Source of the DNA: Balneola sp. | GTDB taxonomy: Bacteria; Bacteroidota; Rhodothermia; Balneolales; Balneolaceae | DNA length: 64,000 bases | NCBI GenBank assembly: GCA_017643645.1 | Contig: JAEPNB010000002.1 | Span: forward strand, 372,001-436,000 | Direction of reading: 5' to 3' | In this document: positions 17,638 through 27,164 of the stretch, in pieces | Numbering within the stretch: position 1 is the stretch's first letter | How the letters are laid out: each line of letters opens with the position of its first letter | Program-made: the position numbers and the translations under genes | The notes under the pieces: generated by a model | Database searches by the model: none | The model's input: the letters and a program-made list of their open reading frames with translations, nothing else | What the model was told of the DNA's origin: nothing

Positions 17638-19027
17638 ATTTCCCGATACAAAACCGCGAAAAAATCGAGTCCAGTATATGTTCATTCGTAATCTCACCGG
17701 TAACGGTTCCCAATTCATTTAGAGCTGCTCTGAGATCAATAGAAAGAAAATCGCCCGTTAAGCCATTTTCTAAACCGGTTAGAGCCGCTTGAATATGCTC
17801 CTTGGTTTTATGGAGTGCATCCCTATGACGGGAAGACGTGACCAATAAACTGGAAGCATCATAGTGTTTATTCTCAAGAGCGCGGTTTTTCAGCAGAGTT
17901 TTTAACGCTTTAATATTTTCTTCTTCTACCGCTGATATTTTCAGATCAAATTCGGTTCGCCATTCCCGATCTGCTTCAATATCCGCTTTAGTACCGATCA
18001 GGATAAAAGGAGTTTCGCCTGCTCTTTTCTGAAAAGCTGCAATTTCCTTTCTCTCTTCTTCCGAGAAAGCTTGAGACAGATCTTTCAGATAGATAACCAG
18101 ATCAGCTTGTTCAAAAGCTTTCTGAGAACGCTTAACACCTTCTGCTTCCACTATATCTTCGGTTTCCCTAAGTCCGGCTGTATCTATAAGCTTGAATAAC
18201 AAACCATCAAAGTTCCAATCCACGTCAATGGTGTCGCGGGTGGTTCCTGCTATTTCTGTTACAATAGCCCGGTCTGACCCCACTAAAGTATTTAATAGTG
18301 TGGATTTCCCGGCATTAGGACGTCCGATCAGCACGGTTTTAACACCGTCTTTTACCAAACGTCCGGTTTCATAGGTATCCAATAAATTCGTGAGTTCTGT
18401 ATCCACGTCTTCCAGTAATTTCTGAAGTTGTTCCTTATTGGCAAACTCAACGTCTTCTTCAATAAAATCGAGTTCCAGCTCGATCATTGCCGTGGCATCA
18501 ATGATTTGCTGCCGAAAGGTTCGGACGTAATCTCCCAGTTTACCTTCCAGTTGTTGATGAGCAGCGTCTACGGCTTTTATACTTTTTGCATGAATGATAT
18601 CAGCAACGGCTTCAGCCTGATCCAGATCCAATTTTCCATTCAGGAACGCGCGTTGGGTGAATTCCCCGGCTTCTGCTGCTTTTACTCCCAGGCTAAGTAT
18701 GGTTTCCAGAACTTTTTGAGTAACTAAAACTCCGCCATGGCAGGAAATTTCGACGGTTTCTTCACCGGTGTAAGATCTGGGGGAATGAAACAGAGTGACC
18801 AACACTTCATCCACCGGTAATTTATTTTTATCGATGATCTTGCCAAAATGGACTGTATGTGAGTCTAAAGAAGTAAGATCTCTTCCCTTAAAGGCTTTAT
18901 TTACTACTGAAATAGCATCTTTTCCGGAAACACGAATAACCGCAATTCCTCCTTCTCCAACAGGGGTGGCAATGGCAGCTATCGCTGATTTTTGTATGAT
19001 TGAATTGTTCTTCTTTGTATCATTCAT
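17636..19027 (-). CDS. mnmE: tRNA uridine-5-carboxymethylaminomethyl(34) synthesis GTPase MnmE
   Basis: 463 residues. The N-terminal folate-binding domain starts at AAIATPVGEGGIAVIRVSG. The G domain in the middle has G1 GRPNAGKST, the G2 loop TEIAGTTRDTI, G3 DTAGL and G4-type GTKAD. The C-terminus is the invariant FCIGK with the reactive cysteine. With MnmG it modifies U34 in the anticodon of several tRNAs. Length is normal and no residue is missing. It is monocistronic, with 29 bp to the divergent porin-like gene. Confidence 0.97.
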   Translation of the reverse strand: MNDTKKNNSIIQKSAIAAIATPVGEGGIAVIRVSGKDAISVVNKAFKGRDLTSLDSHTVHFGKIIDKNKLPVDEVLVTLFHSPRSYTGEETVEISCHGGVLVTQKVLETILSLGVKAAEAGEFTQRAFLNGKLDLDQAEAVADIIHAKSIKAVDAAHQQLEGKLGDYVRTFRQQIIDATAMIELELDFIEEDVEFANKEQLQKLLEDVDTELTNLLDTYETGRLVKDGVKTVLIGRPNAGKSTLLNTLVGSDRAIVTEIAGTTRDTIDVDWNFDGLLFKLIDTAGLRETEDIVEAEGVKRSQKAFEQADLVIYLKDLSQAFSEEERKEIAAFQKRAGETPFILIGTKADIEADREWRTEFDLKISAVEEENIKALKTLLKNRALENKHYDASSLLVTSSRHRDALHKTKEHIQAALTGLENGLTGDFLSIDLRAALNELGTVTGEITNEHILDSIFSRFCIGK

Positions 19028-19056
19028 AGGTCAAATATAAGCTTAAATCATCTACT

Positions 19057-19767
19057 ATGAATAATCGACTTGTCACACTTTTAGTTATCGCAGTATTTAT
19101 TTTTTCAGGATCTGCAATAGCTCAAAATATTTCTGCTGACCGACCCGGAGCAGGTTATGGAACATTCACTGTTCCGGCAAAGACAGTGTATCTCGAATCA
19201 GGAGCCTCTATCAGTAGCGACTTTTCTGATATCGGACAAATCTTTTTAAGAACAGGGTTAAGTGAAGATTTAGAAATTCAGTTTAACGCAGGGTCGTTGT
19301 TGTTCATTGATGGAGTTGATAAACCAAGGGTATCGGTGCAATCTTTGGCATTTAAGTACAGCCTTGGTTCTTTTCAGGAAGACAAACTCAACCTTTCTTT
19401 ATTCAGCAGAACCAACCTTCCTTTTTTTAATGATGATTATGAATATTATTTGACCAGATTCATGTTGTTAGCAGATTATTCGATCAACGAAACATGGGGC
19501 TTGAACTCTAATTTTGGGTATGGAGATTTTGTGGATGGTTTAGGCAATGGTTCTTTCAATTTTAATATCACACCCGGCTTTTCAGTAAATGAAAATACAG
19601 CAGCTTATTTTGGTTATGCAGTAACTTTTGATGAGAACTTTTCAAGTGATTTGATAGAAGCAGGAATGGTTCACTTTTTAGATCCTTCTTTTCAACTTGA
19701 TGCCGGATTTATTTACTCCGATGGAGATGTTCTTTATCTGACATTAGGTGTTGCAAAGAGGTTTTGA
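19057..19767 (+). CDS. Outer-membrane porin-like/transporter protein
   Basis: 236 residues. A clean signal peptide (LVTLLVIAVFIFSGSAIAQ) is followed by NISADRPGAGYGTFTVPAKTV, then alternating strands throughout and a terminal LTLGVAKRF with C-terminal Phe, the classical end of an outer-membrane barrel. The pattern resembles the MetA-pathway phenol-degradation/transporter family (PF13557-like). No substrate can be inferred. It is a single gene, with a repeat-rich region on its 3' side. Confidence 0.8.
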   Translation: MNNRLVTLLVIAVFIFSGSAIAQNISADRPGAGYGTFTVPAKTVYLESGASISSDFSDIGQIFLRTGLSEDLEIQFNAGSLLFIDGVDKPRVSVQSLAFKYSLGSFQEDKLNLSLFSRTNLPFFNDDYEYYLTRFMLLADYSINETWGLNSNFGYGDFVDGLGNGSFNFNITPGFSVNENTAAYFGYAVTFDENFSSDLIEAGMVHFLDPSFQLDAGFIYSDGDVLYLTLGVAKRF

Positions 19768-20173
19768 TTTTTCGTTTCAAAATTGACCCGTCTTAAATAC
19801 TACGGCTTGATCTTTTGCTACTTTTGTATCAAGGCAAAAGTAAATACAGTTGGATTACGCCAAGCTTAAAGAAATAGATGAATTACTTTGTTGTGTACTT
19901 TTGTACCGACAAAAGTACCAAAAACTCCCGACAAGAATTATTGGCGCGAACTCCATTACATCGACTAATCATTACAAAAGGTCTACGTTCGTATGCTGCA
20001 TATTCACGAATCAACCTGAGTGTAATGATTGCTCCTGCGGAGCCGTCGATTTCACTACGTTCTTGCCTCGCCAATAATTCTAAAGGTCGATGTAGTTAGA
20101 AGCTTTTTTTGAAATTGTTAGGACTGTAAACAGGGTAATTTTTAATATCAAAGGTTACTACAGTTCATAAAAC
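19768..20173. repeat. Repeat-rich intergenic region with ACTTTTG hairpins
   Basis: No credible gene is seen. Two hairpins share a motif: ACTTTTG/CAAAAGT at 19820-19841, and a perfect 10-bp stem GTACTTTTGT/ACAAAAGTAC with a 4-nt loop at 19895-19918. The 22 nt at 19933-19954 recur inverted and identical at 48690-48711. A second GAATTATTGGCG-like piece occurs inverted near 20069-20082. This is a composite of dispersed non-coding repeats. Confidence 0.7.
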
Positions 20174-20212
20174 AAAAAAAGGCTTCCCTCATTTAAGAAA
20201 GAAGCCTTTTTA
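20174..20212 (-). terminator. Bidirectional-looking terminator after the POT transporter gene
   Basis: The stem AAAAAGGCTTC (20176-20186) pairs with GAAGCCTTTTT (20201-20211), giving an A-run on one side and a T-run on the other. It lies 17 nt beyond the stop of the minus-strand transporter gene and can terminate both strands. Confidence 0.85.
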
Positions 20213-20228
20213 ATAATTGAAATAGAAT

Positions 20229-21923
20229 TTATTCTACATCGCCCATTAGTTTTCTTACACCCGGACTAGCTAGTAGCGCAATAATACCACCACCACCTAC
20301 AACAAGTGCTACACTTTGGAATAAACCTGATGGTGCAAGACTTTCTAATTGTCCTGCCATTAATCCTGCCATTAAGTTTCCTAATGCAGCTGCAACAAAC
20401 CAAATACCCATCATCTGGCTTACACGTGATTTAGGAGCCAACTTGGTCATAGAAGACAATCCAACAGGAGAGAGGCAAAGCTCACCAACTGTATGAAGGA
20501 AGTAGGTTACGATCAACCATGCAGGAGAAACCAATTCAGTTGAAGAAGCATTAGCGGAACCCCATGAGAGCACAAAGAAACCTGCAGCTAAACCAAGCAA
20601 TCCCAATCCAAATTTAACAGGAATGGAAGGGTTGGCATTTTTTGAAGCTAACCAAGTCCAAAGCAAACCAAAAATCGGTGCAAAGATTACAATAAATGTA
20701 GGATTTATAAGCTGAAGAGTACTTGCGGGAATTTCCCACCCGTTTCCAACCTGGCTGAATACCCAGTAAAGAAATGCTAAAATACCAACACTGGATAAGA
20801 TCACCGCAAATTTTGCAACTGACCATACATCTTCTCTTTTATAAGTCTTAAAAGCATACCATCCTATTGGGATAGCAAAAACCAAAGTCATTATCCAGGC
20901 TCCCATTCCTCCTAAAAATGAGTTCGGGCCGACAGATCTGTCTGTTAGATCCTGCGCAAATAAGTTTAATGAAGAACCCGCTTGTTCAAATCCACTCCAG
21001 AAAAGTGCAGCAAGTATAAACAGCCAAAAGATTACACCTAGCTTTTTCTTTTCGTCAGTTGTATGTCCACCAAAGAAAATGATGTAAGCAAAAAACAAGA
21101 TAGTTATTACTACCGCCGCAAGTCCTAAGTTTTGAGCAAGAGCTTCTAGCGCTATATCAATTGCTCCGGAACTCATCAGGAATCCAAAGATCACAACTGC
21201 GGCTGCTAAGAAAGAAACGATTCCATAAAATATTCGGCTCCTTTTCTTCAGTACTTCAGGGCTGTCATTGATCTTAAGATCTCCTGCCTCACCTAAGTAT
21301 TTACCACCTATCTTATAGGAAACCAATCCAAGTAACATTCCGAAACCGGCTAATGAGAAACCATAATGCCAGTTATATCCTTCACCTAATAAACCACAAA
21401 GTAATGGACCAAGAATTGCTCCAAAATTTATTCCCATATAGAAAATGGAGAAACCAGCGTCTCGGCGAGCTCCGCCTTCAGGATATAGATCCCCAACCAT
21501 AGAACTTACATTTGGCTTAAGTAATCCTGTACCAACAACGATTAGTGCCAATCCTATAAAAAAGAACGTGGTAGTTGGAACGGCCATACTGAAGTGACCT
21601 GCCGCAATAATACAACCTCCTACGAAGACAGCTTTTCTTTGTCCCCAAAGTTGATCTGCTACCCAACCTCCGGGAAGAGAAAGAACATATACAAAGAAGG
21701 TATATATTCCATAAATAGCGGCAGCTTCACCAACCCCCAAGCCAAGGCCCGGGTTGTCACCTACGGCTTCTGTTGTCATAAAAAGCACCAAAAGTGCACG
21801 CATACCGTAATAACTAAAGCGCTCCCAAAGCTCGGTAAAGAAAAGGGTGGAAAGACCTCTTGGGTGCCCAAAGAAGTCGTTAGCGGTTATAGAAGCTGAA
21901 CCGCCATTGTTCTCATTTGCCAT
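20229..21923 (-). CDS. Proton-dependent oligopeptide (POT) family peptide transporter
   Basis: 564 residues with about 14 transmembrane helices. The POT signature FFTELWERFSYYGMRALLV is at residues ~27-45, which includes the E-x-x-E-R-F-x-Y-Y proton-coupling motif. FYMGINFGAILGPLLCG follows in TM5. The family imports di- and tripeptides with protons (DtpT-like). The window encodes several secreted or periplasmic peptidases (S9 and M14), which could supply its substrates. It is monocistronic with a terminator just downstream. Confidence 0.94.
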   Translation of the reverse strand: MANENNGGSASITANDFFGHPRGLSTLFFTELWERFSYYGMRALLVLFMTTEAVGDNPGLGLGVGEAAAIYGIYTFFVYVLSLPGGWVADQLWGQRKAVFVGGCIIAAGHFSMAVPTTTFFFIGLALIVVGTGLLKPNVSSMVGDLYPEGGARRDAGFSIFYMGINFGAILGPLLCGLLGEGYNWHYGFSLAGFGMLLGLVSYKIGGKYLGEAGDLKINDSPEVLKKRSRIFYGIVSFLAAAVVIFGFLMSSGAIDIALEALAQNLGLAAVVITILFFAYIIFFGGHTTDEKKKLGVIFWLFILAALFWSGFEQAGSSLNLFAQDLTDRSVGPNSFLGGMGAWIMTLVFAIPIGWYAFKTYKREDVWSVAKFAVILSSVGILAFLYWVFSQVGNGWEIPASTLQLINPTFIVIFAPIFGLLWTWLASKNANPSIPVKFGLGLLGLAAGFFVLSWGSANASSTELVSPAWLIVTYFLHTVGELCLSPVGLSSMTKLAPKSRVSQMMGIWFVAAALGNLMAGLMAGQLESLAPSGLFQSVALVVGGGGIIALLASPGVRKLMGDVE

Positions 21924-22076
21924 AAGAAAATTTGATTAATTAATATTAGTCTAGATATTCATAAAGTGAGTGATGATACCTAAACGCTTACACTGGTGCA
22001 AGAACCGATTGTTCAGACATCTGCAACAATGAACAATAAATTACGTGTACATTCCAGTTCATAAATCTGATAACTC

Positions 22077-22553
22077 ATGGAAATATTATTTATTGGTCTT
22101 GGTGTGGTGTTAATCCTGATGGGTTTAGCAGGAGCTTTTCTTCCTGTGATACCGGGACTTCCTTTCAGTTACGCGGCACTTTTAGTGCTTCACTTTAGTG
22201 GCGTCGCTCAGTTCAGCACATTCTTTTTAGTAGCCTGGGGGGTTGTAGTGGTCACTATTTTAATATTGGAAAATGCTCTTCCGGCTTATGCTTCAACAAA
22301 ATTTGGTGGAACTGTTTATGGTGCAACCGGGAGTACAATTGGTATGATCCTTGGGATGTTGTTTTTTCCTCCACTTGGATTTTTTCTGGGAACTCTTATT
22401 GGTGCTTTTGTTGGAGAAATGATCTATAAACAGGATACTAAAGTTGCATTGAAATCAGCGTGGGGCTCTTTTCTTGGTTTCCTTACAGGCACAATGATAA
22501 AAGTTACTGTTGCGGCGATGATCGCTTTCTCATTTTTTAAGGCTATTCTCTGA
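22077..22553 (+). CDS. DUF456 family membrane protein
   Basis: 158 residues, very hydrophobic, with about four helices and many glycines. The family motif GLAGAFLPVIPGLPFSYAALL lies near residues 17-37. A glycine-rich central GTVYGATGSTIGMILG and a GxxxGxLIGAFVGE repeat follow. DUF456 proteins are inner-membrane proteins of unknown function. It is a single gene, divergent from the POT transporter, with no neighbour to suggest a role. Confidence 0.9.
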   Translation: MEILFIGLGVVLILMGLAGAFLPVIPGLPFSYAALLVLHFSGVAQFSTFFLVAWGVVVVTILILENALPAYASTKFGGTVYGATGSTIGMILGMLFFPPLGFFLGTLIGAFVGEMIYKQDTKVALKSAWGSFLGFLTGTMIKVTVAAMIAFSFFKAIL

Positions 22554-22722
22554 GTGGATTTTTGATGTCTTACTTTATGGCTTAGAAAGCAAGAGCCAGA
22601 CACAAAAGAGAGCCACTCCCAAACAATACCCGGGCAATCCAAACATTGTGTGCATTACTTAAAGAAGGAGTTCCACCTGAAATCTTCATGAAGTGATTTT
22701 TTGAAAAACTGGAAATCTGAGG

Positions 22723-25380
22723 TTATTTCAATAAGGTCATTTTTTTTGTAATATTTTTATCGCCAATGCTGATTTTATAAAAATAGATTCCACTTGAGAG
22801 ATTTCCGGCATTAAAGTTTACTGAATAACTGCCCGATTTTTGGTATTTATTTACAAGCGTAGCTAACTGTTTTCCAGTGATATCATATACTTCAAGATTA
22901 ACATTGGAGTTTTTGACCAGAGTATATTTTATAGTTGTTGATGGATTAAATGGATTAGGATAGTTCTGCTCTAATTCAAAAGATTCAGGAATTGGTTTAT
23001 TTTCATTTTCTTCATTAGAAACAGCAAGCACTAATGGAATTTCATAGGCACCATTTCCGTGAGAAGCCAGTCGGAGTTTTCTGTTCGATTTAGAAATAAC
23101 AAGTTCCATTGCAAATACAGCATCTGGAAGGTTGCCCGAAATATTATCCCAGTTTACTCCTCCATCTAAAGACTGAAAAACACCGATTTCATTTCCCACA
23201 TAAATATGATCAGGGAAGTCCGGATCAACTGTAACTGACCAGGTAGGTATATCAGGAAGTCCTGTACCAATATCTGTCCAGGTACTTCCGGAATCATTAG
23301 ATTTAAATACATGTGAAGACCCGAAACCTCCAAAAGTGATAAATATATTCTGATCATTATTAGGGTCAACAGCCAGATCAGTAGGAAAACGGTCAGGTAA
23401 AATACCGGTTATATTAAACCAGGTATCTCCACCATTTCCTGTTCGGTATACGTTAGCTCTTGTAGCTTTGGGGCTTGAAGTAGCGTAAACCACGTCCACA
23501 CTTTGATGTGAAGCTGCCATTGCAGACATAGCATTCCCATCCAGTGGGTTGCCGTTATTTGTTATGTCCCAGGAAATCCCATTATTTGTTGATTTTAGAA
23601 TTTTTTCTCCACCCATGTATAGAGTTTTATTATCTGCGGGACTGATGATAAGAGGTGTGATAAAATTGGTTTCAGTTGAAGGAAAAATATCGAATCCCGG
23701 ATGAATTGAACGGTCTCCAAATTGTGATTCTGTAAACAGATCATTAGAGAAAACCGCTTGTCCGAACTGTGCAGAAAGGTAAGCTATATTATTGTTGTCT
23801 TGATTTAAGGCGGTCCAGGCTCCGTCACCGGCCCAGCCTCTGCGCCAGTTTAAATTTCCTTCATAAATTATACTGTTATTATCCTGAAGCCCGCCCAGCA
23901 TAAGAGCTCCATTGGTGTCAGAATTTGAAACTCCGTTATAGAATTGAACTGTCTGGTAACCGGAGTTACAATTTTCTATTGTTGAACCGCCGTCCGTAGT
24001 TCTGAAAATCCCACCGTCATTTATAAAATAGATAGTATTCGGATCAGTAGGGTGGAAAACAATGTCATGATGATCTGCCCAGTTGAATAAATAAGGATAG
24101 ACATTGAAAGGCTCATTTCCATCGGGAACATCAGCCGGTTGAGCATTTACAGGAGCAAGGTTTTGCCCTCCGTTTGTTGAACGGTAATAAACCTGAGGCT
24201 GACCAACTGCCCACACTATTTGCGGATTTAATGGATTAATGGCAATGGCATGAGAATACCAACCTTGAAAAGTTCCATAAAAGTCGTTACTTGCAAATTC
24301 AAGAGACCAGGTATCACCACCATTTGTTGATTTCATTAACCAGGTTCGGATTGCATTTTCTGTTGCACCAATAGTTCCATCTGCGTTGCCAATACTTGCC
24401 ATTATTATATTCGGATTGGATTCAGAAATATCTAACACCGCTTTTCCAAAGAATTGTGAAGGGCCACCTCCTGATACTAAATCCATTTTTTCGAAAGATT
24501 CCCCGGCGTTTTTGGTTCTGTAAATTCCATGTCCCAGACTTCCCATCCCCCCATTTGCTGTAAAAACCACAGAAGTATCTGATGGATTAATTACAACATC
24601 CGTAGTCATTTCTATATCGTGGGCAAGATTCCAGCTTTCTCCCCCGTCTCTTGAAACATAAGTTCCTTCCGTTGTAGCGGCCCAAATGCTTTCAGAACGG
24701 AGTGGGTTAATTTGTATTTTTTGTACAGCTCTTCTTTGGTCAAGGCTCCAATCCAAGCTCTTTTGCCAAGTCATACCCCCATCAACGCTTTTGAGAATTC
24801 CAATACCATAGCTTCCACGGGTTGTTCGAACAGGACCAATTCCCGGCATATTTACTTCAGTACCATACGATTCTCCGGTACCTATATACATTATATCAGG
24901 ATCCTGAGGATCGATAGCTATTGTTGCAACTCCAAGCACAGGGAAACCGGTTCTGACGTATTCCCAGGCATTAAAGCCTGATCCTCCGGTTGTGCTTTTC
25001 CAAAGTCCGCCGCTTGCGGAACCTGCAAAGATGGTGTCAGGATTTTCCGGATGAATAGCTAAAGCCAGAGTACGACCTCCGATATTAATTGGTCCCATAG
25101 CTGACCAAATTCTGGCCTGATTTGATTTTTTTGAAACCCTCATCTCTTTTGCCCGGGTAAAAGCTTGGGTAAGCCCTGTTTTAGGAATATCCTTATTGGG
25201 ATAAGACCTTACATCACCAAGGTATCCTAAAGAAAGTTTGGCTCCGGTGGCAGGACCGTCAAACGGGAAATGCTTTTCGAAGGATGATACTTTAAAACTC
25301 AACGATAATAGAACTGAACTAACTGACAGAAGTGCAATTAAAGAAAAAAAATCAGACGTAGGTTTAAGTGAAGTACTCAT
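22723..25380 (-). CDS. Secreted Asp-box (BNR/VPS10-like) beta-propeller protein with T9SS type A sorting domain
   Basis: 885 residues. A hydrophobic N-terminal signal precedes many Asp-box motifs of the S-x-D/N-x-G-x-T-W type (SVDGGMTW, SRDGGESW, STNGGDTW, STNNGISW, SNDSGSTW, SLDGGVNW and others, about ten). These mark a multi-bladed propeller of the sialidase/sortilin/photosystem stability type. The last ~85 residues (QNYPNPFNPSTTIKY, YDITGKQLATLV, SGIYFYKIS) are a type A C-terminal sorting domain of the type IX secretion system. The protein is therefore exported across the outer membrane and processed or anchored. No catalytic sialidase residues are recognised, so its ligand is unknown. Confidence 0.93.
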   Translation of the reverse strand: MSTSLKPTSDFFSLIALLSVSSVLLSLSFKVSSFEKHFPFDGPATGAKLSLGYLGDVRSYPNKDIPKTGLTQAFTRAKEMRVSKKSNQARIWSAMGPINIGGRTLALAIHPENPDTIFAGSASGGLWKSTTGGSGFNAWEYVRTGFPVLGVATIAIDPQDPDIMYIGTGESYGTEVNMPGIGPVRTTRGSYGIGILKSVDGGMTWQKSLDWSLDQRRAVQKIQINPLRSESIWAATTEGTYVSRDGGESWNLAHDIEMTTDVVINPSDTSVVFTANGGMGSLGHGIYRTKNAGESFEKMDLVSGGGPSQFFGKAVLDISESNPNIIMASIGNADGTIGATENAIRTWLMKSTNGGDTWSLEFASNDFYGTFQGWYSHAIAINPLNPQIVWAVGQPQVYYRSTNGGQNLAPVNAQPADVPDGNEPFNVYPYLFNWADHHDIVFHPTDPNTIYFINDGGIFRTTDGGSTIENCNSGYQTVQFYNGVSNSDTNGALMLGGLQDNNSIIYEGNLNWRRGWAGDGAWTALNQDNNNIAYLSAQFGQAVFSNDLFTESQFGDRSIHPGFDIFPSTETNFITPLIISPADNKTLYMGGEKILKSTNNGISWDITNNGNPLDGNAMSAMAASHQSVDVVYATSSPKATRANVYRTGNGGDTWFNITGILPDRFPTDLAVDPNNDQNIFITFGGFGSSHVFKSNDSGSTWTDIGTGLPDIPTWSVTVDPDFPDHIYVGNEIGVFQSLDGGVNWDNISGNLPDAVFAMELVISKSNRKLRLASHGNGAYEIPLVLAVSNEENENKPIPESFELEQNYPNPFNPSTTIKYTLVKNSNVNLEVYDITGKQLATLVNKYQKSGSYSVNFNAGNLSSGIYFYKISIGDKNITKKMTLLK

Positions 25381-25576
25381 GATCCTAAAAACTTTATTTG
25401 TGTAAAGCTAAACTATTTTTCTCAAATAAAAATACCCCAATACAATAAAGATATGTGTTGATTCAATTCAGATGGTATTATATGTAATCACGAGCTAGTC
25501 TAAATGATAAAACATGAGTTTGGCTTTGAAAGCAATTTAACCTTAATTACTACATCAAAAGAATAAACACCAATGT

Positions 25577-27001
25577 ATGTCATTTTTTAAAAAAACTGTC
25601 CTTATATCTCTGGTAGCATGTTTAAGTGCGATTTCGTGTTTGCAAAGTCAAAATGAAACAGATGTAACTGTAATTAAAGGAGCAACTGTTTTTGATGGCA
25701 ATGGTTCTTCAATTGCTGATGGTGTAATTGTAACAAAAGATGGAATTATTGACTGTATTGGAGAGAAAAGTGGCTGCTCAATTCCAAATAACTCAAAGGT
25801 AATTGACGCTAAAGGTAAATTTATAACTCCGGGGCTGGTAGATGCTCACATGCATTTTTTCCAAACTGCTTTTTTTGATAGCCGACCGGATGCTATGGAT
25901 ATAAATAGTGTATACCCAATTTCAGAAGTGATTGCCTACCAAAGGCGAAATCCTCAACGATATTACGACTCATACCTATGTTCAGGTGTTACTGCTGTGT
26001 ATGATGTTGGAGGGATGAGTTGGTCTATTGATCTTCAGAAGCAAGCAGAGAACAACCCAAAAGCTCCGCATGTAGCTGCAGCGGGTCCATTACTGACTCC
26101 TGTTCCGGGCGCTCCATTTGATCTACCGTCAGACAAAGTATTAGTTCATTTAAATTCTAAAGAAGCGGGAGTAAAGACCGTTCAGTATTTATCAGATCTG
26201 GGAAGTACAGGAATAAAATTTTGGCAGATCAGGGCTAATGATCCTGAATACATGAGCTATATAGAAGCCGCGGCAGAAGAGATCGAAAAGAAGGGTAATA
26301 TGATGATCGCCCATGCCACGACTCTGGAACAAGCAAAAGCTGCACTTAGAAACGGGACAAAGCTTTTGGTACATAGTGTAGAAAATACAGACGTAGATGA
26401 AGAATTTATTGAGTTAGCACTACAGAACGAAACGTATTACAATCCCACCTTAATTGTTGGAAGTGGATATACTTTAGCAAGACGAGCAGCGGCTGATATT
26501 GAAGCGTTCGAGATCGTAGATCCAAATGGATGTGTAGACCAAAAAACCAGAACTCTGTTGGAAACAGCTTCTCAGTTTAAAGATCATCCACGAATGACAG
26601 AAAATGTGAAGAGCAGACTTATGGAGTTTGATTCTGAAACAGATCGTGTAAGTGAACAGCAGCTAAGGAATCTCAAGAGGCTACATGACAGTGGAGTGAA
26701 AGTTGTGGTTGGTACTGATGCAGGTAATCCGGGGACTCTTCACGGAGTTTCCATCTATGACGAAATGGAAGCTATGCAAAGTGCAGGAATCTCACCTGAA
26801 GATATGATAGTGATCGCTACGAAAAACGGAGCAGAAAGCATGAGGAGAGGGGACGATTTTGGAACTTTAGAAAAAGGGAAGTTTGCTAATTTGATCATTT
26901 TAAATTCAGATCCATCTCAAGATATTTCAAATATGAGATCGATCACTCATACGATGATCAAAGGGACATTGATGAAGGTAGATGAAATTGTGGAAAAGTA
27001 A
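25577..27001 (+). CDS. Amidohydrolase family lipoprotein (imidazolonepropionase-like)
   Basis: 474 residues from the ATG at 25577; an ATG four bases upstream is out of frame and quickly stops. The signal ends in a lipobox AISC (Cys21). The metal-dependent hydrolase core has HxH (H91, H93) in VDAHMHFF, a Lys candidate in GIKFWQI, later His in MIAHATT and LLVHSVEN, and the catalytic Asp in VGTDAG. The C-terminus returns to the beta-sandwich (KGKFANLIILNSDPS). Members hydrolyse cyclic amides, dipeptides or related bonds; the substrate is unassigned. It is an envelope-anchored enzyme, unlike the cytoplasmic HutI encoded further along. Confidence 0.9.
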   Translation: MSFFKKTVLISLVACLSAISCLQSQNETDVTVIKGATVFDGNGSSIADGVIVTKDGIIDCIGEKSGCSIPNNSKVIDAKGKFITPGLVDAHMHFFQTAFFDSRPDAMDINSVYPISEVIAYQRRNPQRYYDSYLCSGVTAVYDVGGMSWSIDLQKQAENNPKAPHVAAAGPLLTPVPGAPFDLPSDKVLVHLNSKEAGVKTVQYLSDLGSTGIKFWQIRANDPEYMSYIEAAAEEIEKKGNMMIAHATTLEQAKAALRNGTKLLVHSVENTDVDEEFIELALQNETYYNPTLIVGSGYTLARRAAADIEAFEIVDPNGCVDQKTRTLLETASQFKDHPRMTENVKSRLMEFDSETDRVSEQQLRNLKRLHDSGVKVVVGTDAGNPGTLHGVSIYDEMEAMQSAGISPEDMIVIATKNGAESMRRGDDFGTLEKGKFANLIILNSDPSQDISNMRSITHTMIKGTLMKVDEIVEK

Positions 27002-27056
27002 TTTTTAGGTTTGGACTAAGAACTTAAGCACAGTATTTGAACCTCTGATTTTTTGA

Positions 27057-27135
27057 ATTAACGGATGGCACGGATTTCCGCTGGCACCTAAAATCCGTGC
27101 TAATCAAAACATCCGTTTAATCCGTGTTTCAAATA
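27057..27135. repeat. Dispersed AATCCGTG-type intergenic repeat
   Basis: Clustered copies of (A)ATCCGTG and its complement (GGCACGGATTT, AAAATCCGTGC, TTTAATCCGTG) form imperfect inverted pairs. Relatives occur at 29264-29330 and 44317-44408, near the ends of the two S9 peptidase genes. This matches a common, presumably non-coding repeat style in this bacterial group. Confidence 0.6.
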
Positions 27136-27164
27136 GTATTTACCGAAAGAACCGAAGCATTAGT

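Noticed and set aside
19850-20099. Three ORFs of 63-75 codons in the gap after the porin-like gene
   Set aside because: They consist of repeat hairpins and occur on both strands, as expected for inverted repeats.
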